Positions 1-25,776 of a stretch of DNA of 64,000 nucleotides are shown in pieces; position 1 is the first letter of the stretch; each line of letters begins with the position of its first letter. This DNA is from Paroedura picta (lineage: Eukaryota; Chordata; Lepidosauria; Squamata; Gekkonidae), in contig NC_135380.1 in the NCBI RefSeq assembly GCF_049243985.1, forward strand, positions 16,292,501 through 16,356,500. The letters are read 5' to 3'. The position numbers were made by a program, and so were the translations under genes. Below the pieces are notes generated by a model, which searched no databases, was not told where the DNA came from, and saw nothing but the letters and a program-made list of their open reading frames with translations.

Positions 1-308
1 AGGGAGGAGGACTATTCTTACCACTTCTGCAGCTGCAGGCTCTGATCAGGGGCCTGCAAAGCGATACACAAGGGAAGGATGCTGAAGAAGGGAAAACCAA
101 GGGAGTTCATTGTCCAAAGGGAAGGAGGAGGTGGAAGAGGACGAACCATATAGAGAATTGGGGGGCGGGCTGGGTTCAAGAATGACATGAGAGCCAGCAT
201 AGTACCATGGTTAAGGGTTTTGGTTAGAATTTCGAAGAATGGGTTCCAGATCTCCATGCAGACGTGAAGCTTGGGGACTAATCTTGGGCCAGTCACATAA
301 TGCTGCCT

Positions 309-632
309 ATGCCAGATTGGGCAATTCCTGGAGGCACCTCAGGAGGGTATAATGCCATAAAGTCCATCTGCCAAGCAGCCATTTTCTCTAGAACTGATTG
401 TTGTATTTTCATTGGTATTTTAGTGGGATTTAAACTCCCCTACAAATTTTACTTTTGATATTTTTCTGCAAACTTGGGAAGTTCCTCACATTTGCTGGAA
501 AATCGGTATTGCATCTGCATGGCCTCAGTCCATGGATTTAGGTATCTGCAGATGGGGGCCACACATTGCTATTAGTATATAGATTTTGGGAGATCTTCAG
601 CCCCCACTTGGAAGTTGGTAATGCTGTAATGT
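309..632 (+). repeat. Interrupted copy of a TIR-type interspersed repeat
   Basis: The ends (about 309-400 and 580-632) resemble the two halves of the repeat at 3430-3636: a stretch ending near GCCATTTTCTC, and a terminal part like CACCTGGAGGTTGGCAACC. About 180 bp of unrelated sequence separates them. Class is uncertain; a non-autonomous DNA transposon is likely because the better copies have similar inverted ends. Confidence 0.35.
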
Positions 633-2229
633 GAGGATAAAATGGGGAAAGGGGAGTCAGGTATGCCCTCCTGAGTGGCTTGGAGGAAATGTTCTAGCTA
701 AATAAATAGGGCTGGGGGAGGGCAGAGAAAAGATTTGGGGTAGACATAAGAAAATGATAGGGAGGGAGCTTGAGAGTTTGGAGTTGGGGTAGAGGATAAG
801 GAGGGGGCACTTGGAGACATGGGGTAGGGAAATAATAGAAATACATCAGGAGGGGGCACCGGAGATTGGGGGGGTGTAGCTGGAAAGACTCTGCAGGATA
901 TACTGAACAACTAGGGTTCAGGAGGAAGGCGGAAGATGCAGGCCAAGGTCTGATATTAATGCTGCAAGTTGATTTTAACTAAGTTTAAGGAATATTCAGC
1001 AATCTGGTTTTGAACGGGCTTGCTATGATCTCTGTGTGTGGGGCGGTGTGTGTGCCTTCATGGCTATTAAGATGTATTCTTTTGTTTTATTTCTAAAATA
1101 TATTTTTGCATTTTATGGTTATCGTCTGTCACTAGCTGCCTTGGGAATTCAGCCAAATGGGCCCACGGGATTGTAAATCAAGCCAATGAAGAAATAAAAC
1201 GTTAATTAATCAATAATATGTGGGAACAGTCTTGCTGCAGAGGAGATGGCTTTTCCCTCTGTCTTTCCATCTTGCCTCCCCCCCTATGTAGGTAGAAATG
1301 TGTACCACCATGCTTGAACCAGGGTGGGGAAAGAGATGAAAGAAGGAAGGATGGTGACTTGGAAGGGCATTTTGTGTAAACTGGGCAGCATGCATATTTT
1401 CTAGCAAATGGAATATGGCTCTTTGAGGGCACATTTTTGTCACTGCATCACACGAAGGAGGATCAACCTGACAGAAGAAATCTTTCCTGTGTTAATGTCA
1501 TCATACCTGTTCTTTGGTCATCAGGTCTTCAAAGCAGTTCACAGTACCTTAAAATACAATTTTAACCCCTACCCCTATTCATAGTACAGGAGCTCTCACT
1601 ATGGGACACAATTCTGCTGGATCTCATCCCTCGATATCTTAGAAACTTTGCTTCCCCATGGTAATTGGTTGAAGAAGACCCATGCCTAGGGTTGCCCGGT
1701 CCAAGGGGTGGGGGGAGGACTTACCAAAAGCCGCAGGGAGGCCCATCCCACATGACCCGGAAGTGACATCATCACGTCCAGGATGCCGGGGCCACACTCT
1801 GGTCATGCTATAAGAAATCTGAGGCCATGCTATAAGAACTCAGCAGCACATCCAAATAGAGGAGGCTGGCTATAGGAACCTGGAGGTTCTTTGACATATC
1901 AATAGCATGGCTGAAGAGGTAAGCATGCTGTTCAGTTTCAGCTTTAAAGCCAAAGCTGAGAAGTGGCTTGTCTCTTCAACATTTAGTGAAGACCTTACGA
2001 CAATCTCTGTTTTTTTCAGTGTCCCCCATCCTTCACTTCGTTGGAGTCTTAAAAACCACCTGAAATTTCCCTAGGGACTGTGGTGGTCCCCAAACCCCAG
2101 CGGATGATCCACTGGCCTGGTTCAGATTATTTTTGTCTGTGTGCAAAGCGTGTGTTGTTAGGAACAGCAACTAACTCACCTTTTCCAACCCACCTCACTA
2201 ACACAGCCTTCATGAGCACATACCGATCT

Positions 2230-2640
2230 GCACAGAGGTAACCTTAAACTCCAAAGCAAAGGGAGGGGGGGGAATGGTTTTTCCACCCCTATTTATGACT
2301 GTCAAGCGGTGATTAATGACCAACAGGCTGAAAATTGCCTTTAATGCCAACTCCGTATTGTTGCTTGTGACAGTTAATGAGGTTAGACAGACTTTTAAGC
2401 AGCACTTTCGGGGAGGGGGGGGGAGACTTGTCTCCTGCTGAGTTTAACACCCGCCACCAGGTTTCCTACACAAAGGGCAAAGAATGTTTGATTTCCCCCT
2501 TAAGACAATAGACAAAGAACCCGACTTGCTGCCTAAGGTGATGTTTGTCCACCTGTTGGAATCCATTATCCCTCACACCTTAACTCATGCGCTCCTTGCT
2601 GGAGCTTGTAAAAGGCTCCAGAAAGGGGGTGCGATAAAAT
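2230..2640. promoter_or_regulatory. Candidate conserved non-coding element
   Basis: A non-repetitive, compositionally complex block with clustered homeodomain-like TTAATGA/TTAATG cores, SOX-like ACAATAG and ACAAAG, and a FOX-like TGTTTG next to an E-box CACCTG. No repeat family is recognised. Enhancer function is inference only. Confidence 0.25.
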
Positions 2641-2825
2641 ATTGCATCTCTATTAACAGGGGTGGGGAGGGCCATTGTTTGTGGGCCCTCCCTCTTCAGG
2701 CAGCCTGTAGACAATAGTGTTAACGAGAATATTTCAAAGGCTCCCTAACCTGGTTGGGTTTAGTCGCTAGTAAAAAATAAAAAGGGCATGGTAATTTCTC
2801 ACTGGCTCGATACAGTAACAGGCTG

Positions 2826-2843
2826 TGCGTGTGTGTGTGTGTG
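2826..2843. repeat. (GT)n microsatellite
   Basis: About eight GT dinucleotides in a row, one of the shorter simple repeats in the window. Confidence 0.8.
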
Positions 2844-3429
2844 ATATGGGAGTGTTGATGCCGGGGGCAGAGGAGGAATGCTGGGTTTTGTAGCTGAAGC
2901 AGTAAAACCCTGATTCATAGGGTTTGATCCAGACTGTTGAAAGCTTGGCAAATGTACAAACATTGTTGAAGCCACCACCTCCCTCCACGTTGCCAAATTT
3001 GAGGCTTTAGCCCTGAGACTCAGATTTGGAGGACGATGCTCAAGGCGACAGGTTGAAACCTCGGCGCTGTTGGCTAGCCCACACCCTTTGAAGACTTCTG
3101 TGTATACCTGCTTGTGGCAATCTACAACTGTAGGCCGAAGATGGGAAGCCATAATCTGGCGCTAGCAGCGCGCCTACATTTCCCATGGATCATGTCATAC
3201 AGTTCTGCCGTCTGGGTGTGTACTTGGGGGGAACAGCGTGTCATTTGAAGCCACACCATTGCTACGATTTCCAGTGGCATGCAGATGTGCCAGTAACGCT
3301 GCTGTTTGGTGTGACCTCACCAGGCCATGCCCCATTACAGTATGAGGAGTTTCAAGATTTGGAATGCTGGGGGTTTTGCTGACATGACTCTCTTTCGGAC
3401 AGTGCCCAAGGGTCAAACACAAAGTTTCC

Positions 3430-3636
3430 CGCTCCAGGTTGGGAAATACCAGGAGATTTTTAGGGGTGGGGCCTAAGGAGGGCAGGGCTACAACGCCTCA
3501 ACTTCAGTGGGCTATAATACCACAAAGTCCACTTTCCAAAGTGGCCGTTTTCGCCAGGTGACCTGATCTCTGTTGCCTGGGGACCAGCTGTAATTTTGGG
3601 AGCTCTCAAGTACCACCTGGAGGTTGGCAACCCTAG
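3430..3636 (+). repeat. TIR-type interspersed repeat (probable non-autonomous DNA transposon)
   Basis: Starts near CTCCAGGTTGGGAAATACC and ends with CACCTGGAGGTTGGCAACC; the outer 15-20 bp are imperfect inverted copies of one another. Related copies lie at 309-632, 56005-56189 and 57032-57222. The same sequence type is common in squamate genomes; the superfamily is not certain from this window. Confidence 0.45.
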
Positions 3637-4189
3637 TAAAAGCAGAGATGCTGTGAGAGCCGTGAATGGATGCACAGTATCCTTAAAAGACAGATCGTGA
3701 GGGACCAGTTTGGGACTGGGACCACAGCATGACAGAGAAGGGATAAATCTTTCCTCATATGGTTTTGCGAGTCAAAACTGACACCCTTCCTCATGCTCTG
3801 ATTGCCACCCAAGAGAGGGTGCCTGTCTTTGTGCCCATTTTAGGGCTTATAACTACTCTTGCAGGGCAGTCAGTGGGCAAAAATTACACAGGCACAGGGT
3901 CAAATTCTTCCTCTTTGCTCAGGCACTTGAGTTTTCAATGTGTTTTGTTATTTTTCCCCCTCTGCTCCTTCTCTTTTTCCAAATGGATAGCATTTTATTT
4001 TCAGATTTAATATTTTTCGATCGCCATGACCCAGGAGCCTGATGGATGACAGGGGGCAATATAAATCTATCAAATAAAATACAAACTTTTAAAAATAGAC
4101 AACATTCTAAAACTTGGGGTCAGCCCTCAAGATCTGGCAAGACTAGCAACAGCTAACCTGGGTTGGACTTTCAGATAAATGTCCCCAGT

Positions 4190-5040
4190 GTTCAAAGGAC
4201 AGCCCCTGCACTGCTAACGGCGCCTTGTCAATTTAACTTCTCCCCTTGAATTATTACTAATGATATTTACCTTCGGATCGGGTCACATCTTGATATGATT
4301 AACCATAGATCCACAGATGGAGACTGATTTACAGTAATGAAAGTAGCCGAGGCCAGCTCCAGCTGTGAGCCAATTTTTTTTCTAAACTTCCCTTTGCTCT
4401 CACAATTATAGGAATGCATTTCGCCTGAGCTCAGAGTAATTTACTAGTTTACTTTTATTAAAAGGCAGCGAGACCTAGCCAAGTGCTGTGATTTATGAAG
4501 CACGTGCTTGATTCATTAAAAAAAAAATACCTAAAAGATTTTGGGACTTCCGGGGAAATGGGGAAACTCTCAAAAACAAGTGTTTCTAAAGGCTCCATAC
4601 TTACCTCACTGAGGATAGAATTTATTCTTCTATCCCTACTTGTTCCCCCTGCGGGGGAGATACAATTGACAGGTGAATCCATGGAGGGGGCCTGGTTTAT
4701 TCAAGCTCCACTTGGGTTCTGATAACACCAAGATTAGCACAGAATGAGTGGCACTTATCCTCAAGGCCAACCTCCCATTTACTTCGACTTTAACTTAAAA
4801 ACAAAATAAAACAACCTTTTGGCTCACCCTCAAAGGCTGGAACTGTTATTAATTTCAGAAGATTAGCAGACCGCCAGCACTGATGCATCTCACCAGTAAG
4901 AGGATTTTTGAAAATGTACAGATTACAAATTAAGAGAACCAATAAGGGTTTTATGAGATTTTTCTAAGGGGAGTACGTAAACTATTGAACTGTACTTAAT
5001 TTAACATCTCCCCTCAAGAAACTCTAACATAAAAAAGAGT
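4190..5040. promoter_or_regulatory. Candidate conserved non-coding blocks
   Basis: Two AT-rich, repeat-free blocks (about 4190-4540 and 4730-5040) with many TAAT/ATTA cores, a CACGTG E-box near 4501, and dense mixed motifs. They look unlike neutral repeat-derived DNA and resemble vertebrate developmental enhancers. The claim rests on sequence texture alone. Confidence 0.25.
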
Positions 5041-6149
5041 AGATACAGAGGCCTGATTCAGACGGGGAGGCCTGATCCTGCTGCAATCTGCCTTTTCATC
5101 TCTTGGATGAACTTTCTCATCATTGTTTGTATTTGCAAAATATCCTTTTTATGGACAATAGAATTGGCCATTTTTTCTTTCCTCCCTTTTTTCTTTAAAG
5201 AAAAGTTTATTTTAAAAAGTTAGCACTTGGCTCTGTTGTGACACAGCAATAAAAGTGCAACATACAGACTGGCACAAATTCGCCAATGAGATGGCCTAAT
5301 TGGAAGATAAATTATCTACCAAAGTACTATACTTGATACTCCCTAGAAAATTACAATAATGAGAAGACTTTTTACAATATATCTCCTTCTGACAATGGGA
5401 ACCACAGATGAATCAGCAACTTAGGGGGGAAAAAGCACAGTTGCTGGGTGAGGTTCCCCCCACCCTTTTAAAAATTATTCTTTAGCCTGCTTTGGGTGAA
5501 TTATAGCAGACTAATTTAGATTTTTAAGAGCCGATAAATTAAATAAATTTGCCTTCCTTTTCTTTTTTATTATGGCTTTTTATCTCCCCCACTATAATTG
5601 TTTATAATATTTAATGCATAATGCAAAACTCAATGTTTTAATTTTTTCTTGTCTGTTGTTCATTTGTTTTCTGTTTTTCTCTTTTCTCCCTCCCTTCCCA
5701 TTCTCCCTTCTCTTATTATCTCTCTACCTCCTTCCCTTTCCTAATAAAACCAAATTTTAATAGATTATAAATTGTTCTGTTGGTAACATTTCTATGATTG
5801 TGAAATGATAAGAAAATAACCTACATCCTTCATCTTATCTATTAGTACTTAGAATGTTTATTATTTACTATGAAGAATTACCCCACACAGGGATTTAAGA
5901 TTACATCGCCTCCAATTATAACAGATAAATAATTAGTCTGGTTATTTTAAAATATAAAAAGTGATAGATTTGTGATATTCCCTATATTTGCAAAGAATAA
6001 AGTATATTTATCTACTTGCATTAGAAAAAAGTATATGCAAATGGTATATGAAAAGTTTGTATAGTATTTTAATAAGAGAAGAACAAAAAGAATAATGACA
6101 AATGAAACATGCCCAAAAGACAAAAGAAATATGGAAGAAACAGGAATCA

Positions 6150-6560
6150 AAGAACTGGTGGGAAAGCTTTTGTGAACATTGATGCATCAAATGCAGCAAC
6201 TTGAGGAAAGAACTTAGAACATTCAGACTATCCAGAGAAGTATTCAAGAATCTCAGGAAAGAACCCTGAAGAACATTCAGAAACCCGGAAGACTATCAAA
6301 GAAACGTACAAAGAATTATCAGCTGGACTGTCACAAACTAACATAAAATTACAGGAGCAAACGGAAGAGGTTGTAAAAATTAAAGAGAAGCAACAAGACA
6401 ATGATATATATATTTAGAAAGACAAAACAGCCAGATTTATAAAAGGAGAACAAACCCCCTGAAGTTTTGGAAACCCAATACAGTCCCAAGAACCTGCATT
6501 TTAGAAGGATCTCAGAGGACTTGGCAAGATATTAAAGATGAAGAAATATTCAATGGTTGC
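6150..6560 (+). mobile_element. LINE-1 ORF1-like relic
   Basis: A-rich sequence whose + frame reads as a lysine/glutamate-rich heptad-like helix (ETYKELSAGLSQTNIKLQEQ and onward to EEVVKIKEKQQ) before a stop. This fits the coiled-coil part of an L1 ORF1 protein. No RRM or RT part is visible. The pyrimidine-rich stretch ending in AATAAAACC at about 5640-5760 could be the 3' end of another L1-like copy. Identification is tentative. Confidence 0.35.
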
Positions 6561-6623
6561 TTTATTAGCCAAGAACAGGGCTTCAACTAGACACAGCACC
6601 TCTCCACCTAGCGCTGCCACCCT

Positions 6624-6991
6624 CAGGACTGGCCAAATTGTGTTTCACTAGATGTCTATGGGAGCCTCTTGTGGCAGAGTGGTAAGGCAGCAGACATGCA
6701 GTCTGAAAGCTCTGCCCATGAGGCTGGGAGTTCGATCCCAGCAGCCAGCTCAAGGTTGACTCAGCCGTCCATCCTTCCGAGGTCAGTAAAATGAGTACCC
6801 AGCTTGCTGGGGGGTAAAACGGTAAAGCTAGAGGGCGTCACCCCCAAGGCTCAGACATGACCCGGTGCTTGCACAGGGGATACCTTTACCTTTAGATGAC
6901 TATGGACTACAATTACCATGGGCCCCTGCTAGCAGCAACTCATGGTTATAGCAGTCCATGGACATCTGGGCACCCAGTTTGGCCACCTCTG
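6624..6991. mobile_element. hAT-type palindromic MITE split by a SINE
   Basis: The left arm (6624-6661) reads CTGGCCAAATTG then AGATGTCTATGG; the right arm (6893-6991) has its reverse complement, CCATGGACATCTGGGC and TTTGGCCACCTCTG. The central palindrome GGACTACAATTACCATGGG is typical of the MITE family seen at 25646. A Sauria SINE sits inside the left arm, so the MITE is older than the SINE. Confidence 0.6.
6662..6892 (+). mobile_element. Sauria SINE (internally deleted)
   Basis: tRNA-like head with a B-box-like GAGTTCGATCCCAGC, a conserved body (AGGTCAGTAAAATGAGTACC), and a BovB-like tail CAGACATGACCCGGTGC followed by ACCTTTACC. It lacks about 50 bp of the middle present in the copies at 18268 and 42716. 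Flanks TAGATGTCTATGG and TAGATGACTATGG form a 13-bp target duplication with one mismatch. Confidence 0.85.
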
Positions 6992-7105
6992 GTGATAGCT
7001 GGAGACCAACTGAGACGACTCCACGCCATTATGCCCCTTTGAAGCCGGTCCCCTCCCCAATTTCCAGGGTTTTCCCTTTCTGGAGCTGGCACCGTTCTAA
7101 TCCCC

Positions 7106-7190
7106 CAGGGGTGGCCCAAGCGTAGCTCTCCAGATGTCCGTGAACTACAATTCCCATGATCCAGGGAGAGCCACGCTTGGGCCACCCCTG
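7106..7190. mobile_element. Short palindromic hAT-like MITE
   Basis: An 85-bp near-perfect inverted repeat, starting CAGGGGTGGCCCAAGCG and ending with the reverse complement, around a core ACTACAATTCCCATGAT. It lies about 330 bp upstream of the ERLIN2 first-exon donor, just outside the CpG island. No clear target duplication. Confidence 0.6.
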
Positions 7191-7249
7191 AAGCGCCATC
7201 GGGGGCGACACCAAGAGCTTCCCTGTCTATTTAATGATTGGGCGGGCGG

Positions 7250-7620
7250 GGAGCCTTTGACTTCCCCGGCCCCGGAACTCCTCTCCCGTGTCCGCCGTTC
7301 AGACGTTAACGCGCGTCCAGCAAGGACCGCTCCAATCCAAACTGGCGCGTCCCCTCTCCGCTTGCTCCCTAGCGCCCCCTGCCGGAGCCAGCGCTGGAAC
7401 TGCAGCGGCAAAGCCCAGAGGGAAAGGAGGGGCGGGGACCGCGCGGGCGGCGAGCAGTGATTGCGTCACCAGAGCGACACCCGGAAGCGGCGGAGAAGCA
7501 GGAGCGGGCGGCTGCGGTGAGTGCGAGAGGCGGAGGCGGCCCTTCCTGCTTCGCGCGGGGCGACGCGGCTCCCCGGGCGGAGTTCTCGCCCCATGCTCGC
7601 TCCCTTCCCGCCGCCGCGGC
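7250..7620 (+). promoter_or_regulatory. ERLIN2: ERLIN2 CpG-island promoter and non-coding exon 1
   Basis: Dense CpG stretch directly upstream of the ERLIN2 coding exons. It contains an ATF/CREB-like TGCGTCA at 7462-7468 and an ETS-like CCGGAAGCGG at 7481-7490. A strong splice donor, GCG|GTGAGT, closes a non-coding first exon at 7516. The transcription start cannot be fixed from sequence but probably lies between 7400 and 7480. No TATA box is seen, as expected for a housekeeping CpG promoter. Confidence 0.7.
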
Positions 7621-9571
7621 CTAGCCGGGCCTTGGGCCTGCGTCTTCCCGGCGAGCCGGTTGGAGGCGCAGAGCCACGTGCTCCCTGGGTGGGTCGCGAA
7701 CCCGCCTTGTGCTCCAGGCAGGCAGGGAACCCGAAGCGGGACCCGTTGGGAGCCCAGAGGGCTTCTATAGTTTGCCCCCCCCCCCCCGCAGGCGGGTCCA
7801 GGATCCTTCTCAAGCCTCCTGGCATGATGGGGATCTGGACCCCGAGCCCAGTGTCTGACCCCTTCTGCCGTCGTGCTCTGGCTGTTGCGGTTGGTTTCCG
7901 TGTTGGTGGTTCTGTCCCGCTCCGATCCCCTGCTGCCCCTTAAGGTGCGGGCCCAAAATGAGGCTGTCCGTGCAAGGCTTAGCCCGTCCTTTCCCTATCG
8001 TTCAGGAGGTCAGGGGTGACGCGCGCTGTTCTCCTGTCTCACCTCACTCCCACAATAGCCCTGTAAGGCTGGTGAGCTTGGCCCGGCAGAATGAAGCCCT
8101 TAGACGGCAGGCCCTTGATGCATTTTTTAAAGAATTGCCTAATAATATATGCTTACAGGTGCAGTATGGTATAGGACTACACAAACAGAGTGGGTTTTAA
8201 GATGTGACAAAGCTGTGGTAAAGTTCTTGCGTGCTGTAGCAAAACCTGGTTTCTTTTGCCTGCCTTTCTGCCACATGTCTAATCTACTCTTTTCAGAGTT
8301 TATGACACTTAGGCGTGTTGTTTGTTTGTTTGTTTGTTTCTCTTTCTGCCCAGTGCTCTCATTTTGCATCTGCCTACATTTCATAGATGAAAATAGAGAT
8401 GAGGGTGTGCTTGTAAAACCAATATTTAAACCAAAGATTAGGTCTCGACTCCTCCCTCTCTTCAACAGGCATTGGCACAAGCGTTTCTCTGTATTCTGTA
8501 TTCACTGCTGTTGCAAGAGCCTGCCCTTTGGCAGCTTCAGAAACAGGGTGTGTTCCTAAACGGACCATAACCGTTTTCTCTTCAGCCTTTTATTGTTTCA
8601 GTGAATCTCATATATCTTCTATAAAAAAAACTGCAGTCAAACACTTTCAGTTGCATTTACTGTTTGAAGAACTCACTTGCAATTACACTTATTCGCTGGA
8701 GGAGCAGTTTTATTTAGGGAATGGAAGGGGAAGTATTGCACTGGGATTGGCTTTAGTATAGATGAGATTGCTGTCTTTCTTCGCTGCCTTGCTTGGGAAC
8801 TGAAACTGGAAGAATGATAGTGTTACACACATACACCCCAGCTTCTTTTGAATTGCTTATGAGAGCAAAGTTGGTGTGTAGGGCTGTGTATCAGGAATGT
8901 AGGGGTAGTGCCTGCTAAATAGCGACACACGGAGCAACCATCTTTGCTTTCTTGCTCTTTGGTGGGCAGACCTGCTTTTGTCTTTTAATAGCATAATAGC
9001 AGAGTCATTCCGTTTTATGCTCTCTGTCCCAGAAGAGCTTTCATCTGTGTTTTCTGGATGCCGCACCCTGAGAAGGGCTGCTCTTCCATTATGGTTGGCA
9101 TGTTAGAGAGAATGTCAAGTTCTGACTATTCAGGACAGAGAATGCATGTGCAGCAGGTTCCCCCCCCCCACCCAAATACAGCAATTATGTAGGGACTAGT
9201 GACCCTAGGACAGAACCACTTGAGGATAGCCATGTGTGGGTACAAGACTGCTTCTCTAGAATTCCCGTTGCTAGGGGCCTAGGCACTCTCCTCCATACTG
9301 TACAAATTTCTGGAAACAATGGATTGGCTTGCACTGGATGCAGAGTGTTTGCCTGGGTGGATCTTAGCCTGATCTAGGAATTAAGGGGTGTTCTTGCATA
9401 TAATTTCTTACTCCTTCTCTGCACTCTGTTCCGGAGCAGGACAGCCCACAGCCCAGGCCTGCCCCCCGCAAGAACAGCAGGTCTGGTGTTGCACAGCATC
9501 CCAAAGCACTGCAAAACTAACTGGTGCCTCCCGTTCCCCTTCTCTTCCTCCCCTAGGAGCTATTCTCAGGG

Positions 9572-23553
<13,982 letters not shown>

Positions 23554-25645
23554 GTTCAAAGCCGGCCCAAAGGAGCAGCTCGGCCTCGGTTCAACATTGC
23601 GTCACGGACTCCTCGCCGCTTTCTGCGGTGTGATTTCTCGGTCTTTGGGGGCGCTGGAGAGAACAAGCAGGCGAAACCTTCTTTGTGCTCCGAAGGCTGG
23701 CTTGCAAGTACACACGAGGGGTTGGGTTTTCTCGGCAGTCAAATTCACTGTTGCATCTCTCCTCGTGCAGAGGGAGGAGACGGCCACAGGCTACTCGAGG
23801 GTCTGCAGAGTTCCTCTTTTTGGGTTGCCTCTGCAACCTGTTTCAATCAAATGAGCACCTTCAGTTTAATCAGGAGGACACTGGGGGGGGGGGGGAATTA
23901 GAGCCGAAGAAACTTTCCCTGGTGAAAAGCTGTGGGGTCGCTTCGCTGCAGTTGCAGTCCAATAGGCAGGTGATCATGTTTCCAGTAAGTTCAGCCGTCT
24001 TCTGTCTCTGCTTGCCAGGCTTAGAGGGCTTCGCAGGCCATTTTGTACAATGTATACACAGCAGACTGTAGGTTTAGCTACCAGGCCGGATTCTTGAACG
24101 ATTGAACGCTTGGGTTTCCCCTGTGGTGTATGCTGCTGGCATACACACCCATCTCCAGAAAGGTGCTACATTTCCCATTTGAAACACAGCTACACTACAA
24201 AGTCCAACTTCGACACAGAGATTGACAGCATTAAATAGCCATGCACTAAGAGCTCATCCGAATGGTGCTTATTTCCGGATGCATCCATGTAGTGTGTCTG
24301 AAGTCCACAGACCTTCTGTCTGCTTCCATTTTCCTTCTCCTCCTAGCACACACAACTGATGGGGGACAATTGGAAAAACCAGTGATGGGGCAGGGGACAG
24401 ACCCTTGACTCTACCATAATCATTTTTTTTTTGTCTCCAAGGGGGGGAAAGTTGCTATCCTTTTCTCCAAGGGTATACCTTCTGCATCTGAGCACAGAAA
24501 TCGGTACACTAGACAGCTGGACGTGCCCTTTGTGGGCTACCAGGCATTGCATGTAACTTGAAGCAAGTGAGCCCATGGCTGTCTTGGGCTGCAGTTCTTT
24601 CCAGACCAGGCCTGCCTGTAATGCATAGTTTTTCATAGCAGCTTGCCTGATACTTAACAGCCCCAAGCTCCTTAGGGAAAAAAAAACAAAAACACAAGCA
24701 GATAGCAAAAAGAGTTAGGACAGTAGTTGGCCACCATGTATAGCTGGTTGTCCATTAGTTGTCCATGCATGTTGTGGATAATAGACCAGCAATCCAATTT
24801 TGTGTTTCTCCTGTCACAGGAAGATCAATGTGGACTAACTTGTTTCACCGTCTAACTAGAGGGAGCTGTTCCTTAGAATTTAGGGGCTTAGATTCTCTCC
24901 GTTTTAAAAAGGTTACAGGGACGGGTGATGGTCCTTTGCACCCTGACATAATTTTGGCTCCTGTGGTGCAGATTTTCAAAGGATCCCATGAGCAGTGTGT
25001 GAAAAGGAACTTGTGGGACTGATGAGCTCTCTTTTGTTCTGGGTGCAGTCTTTGAGCAGGACTCAAATCGTGATGTGGCTTCCAGGTCTATTCCCCCAGT
25101 AGCCAAACCGTCTCTCATGTGAGGCCCTTGTTAGCCTGCATGTCCCAAGCGCCATACCCTCGCGTTACTGCCATAGCTGAAGAATCTGCCTTGAGATAAG
25201 CTTTTCCTAAATAGTGGACTTGGACATTTAGAAAGCTGCTCTGTTTCTCCAGCGACCCAGTGTCAGTCTGTGATTTAAGCAAATCCTGTGTGAGACAGTT
25301 GGAGCAGCTCTCGCATGTGGGATGCGTATATTTGGCAGATCACCTCTAATCCTCTGAACAGCCGGGCACAGCTACATTCAGCATGAAGATCCCTTGAAGG
25401 AAATGATTGCATAGCCTTAATCCTCCTTGCTAGTTACCTAGTTGGCTTAGCAAAGCTGTTGACTCTTGCAGGGTGTGCATCTTTTCGTTGAGTAGCTGAC
25501 AGTGTTGGGATTGGATTTTTTTCGGGGGGATCACAATTCTCCCTGTCTGTTGGCATGAGTGCATGCTTTTAAGTGACCAGAATAACTGTGTCTTGCAGCT
25601 TGTGGCCCTAATGACAATTAGGCCATAATCTCTCACCGCTTAAAC

Positions 25646-25776
25646 CAGGGGTAGTCAAACTGCGGCCCTCCAGATGTCCATGGACTACAATTTCCAGGAA
25701 CCAGCGAATGCTGGCAGGGGGCTCCTGGGAATTGTAGTCCATGGACATCTGGAGGGCCGCAGTTTGACTACCCCTG
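25646..25776. mobile_element. Palindromic hAT MITE with 8-bp target duplication
   Basis: Starts CAGGGGTAGTCAAACTGCGG and ends with its reverse complement; nearly the whole 131 bp folds on itself. Flanked by GCTTAAAC at 25638-25645 and 25777-25784, an exact 8-bp duplication that fixes it as hAT. Confidence 0.9.

Larger units (their letters stand above)
1..6620. other. Intergenic region upstream of ERLIN2
   Basis: I see no gene in this stretch. The open frames are short, lack family resemblance and mostly run through repeats. It holds two copies of a TIR-type repeat, a short GT run, three AT-rich complex blocks that look like conserved non-coding sequence, and an A-rich LINE-1-like relic near 5.5-6.6 kb. 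In human the neighbour on this side is ZNF703, separated from ERLIN2 by a gene-poor interval, so distal enhancers are plausible here by inference from synteny only. Confidence 0.6.

Noticed and set aside
6662-6760. tRNA gene (B-box GAGTTCGATCC)
   Set aside because: No cloverleaf can be drawn, and the same sequence recurs at 18268 and 42716 with BovB-like tails and target duplications, so these are SINE heads.
7288-7943. Long overlapping open frames in the ERLIN2 CpG island
   Set aside because: GC-rich DNA has few stops. The proteins are Arg/Pro/Gly-rich in all frames, and the real transcript splices out at 7516.
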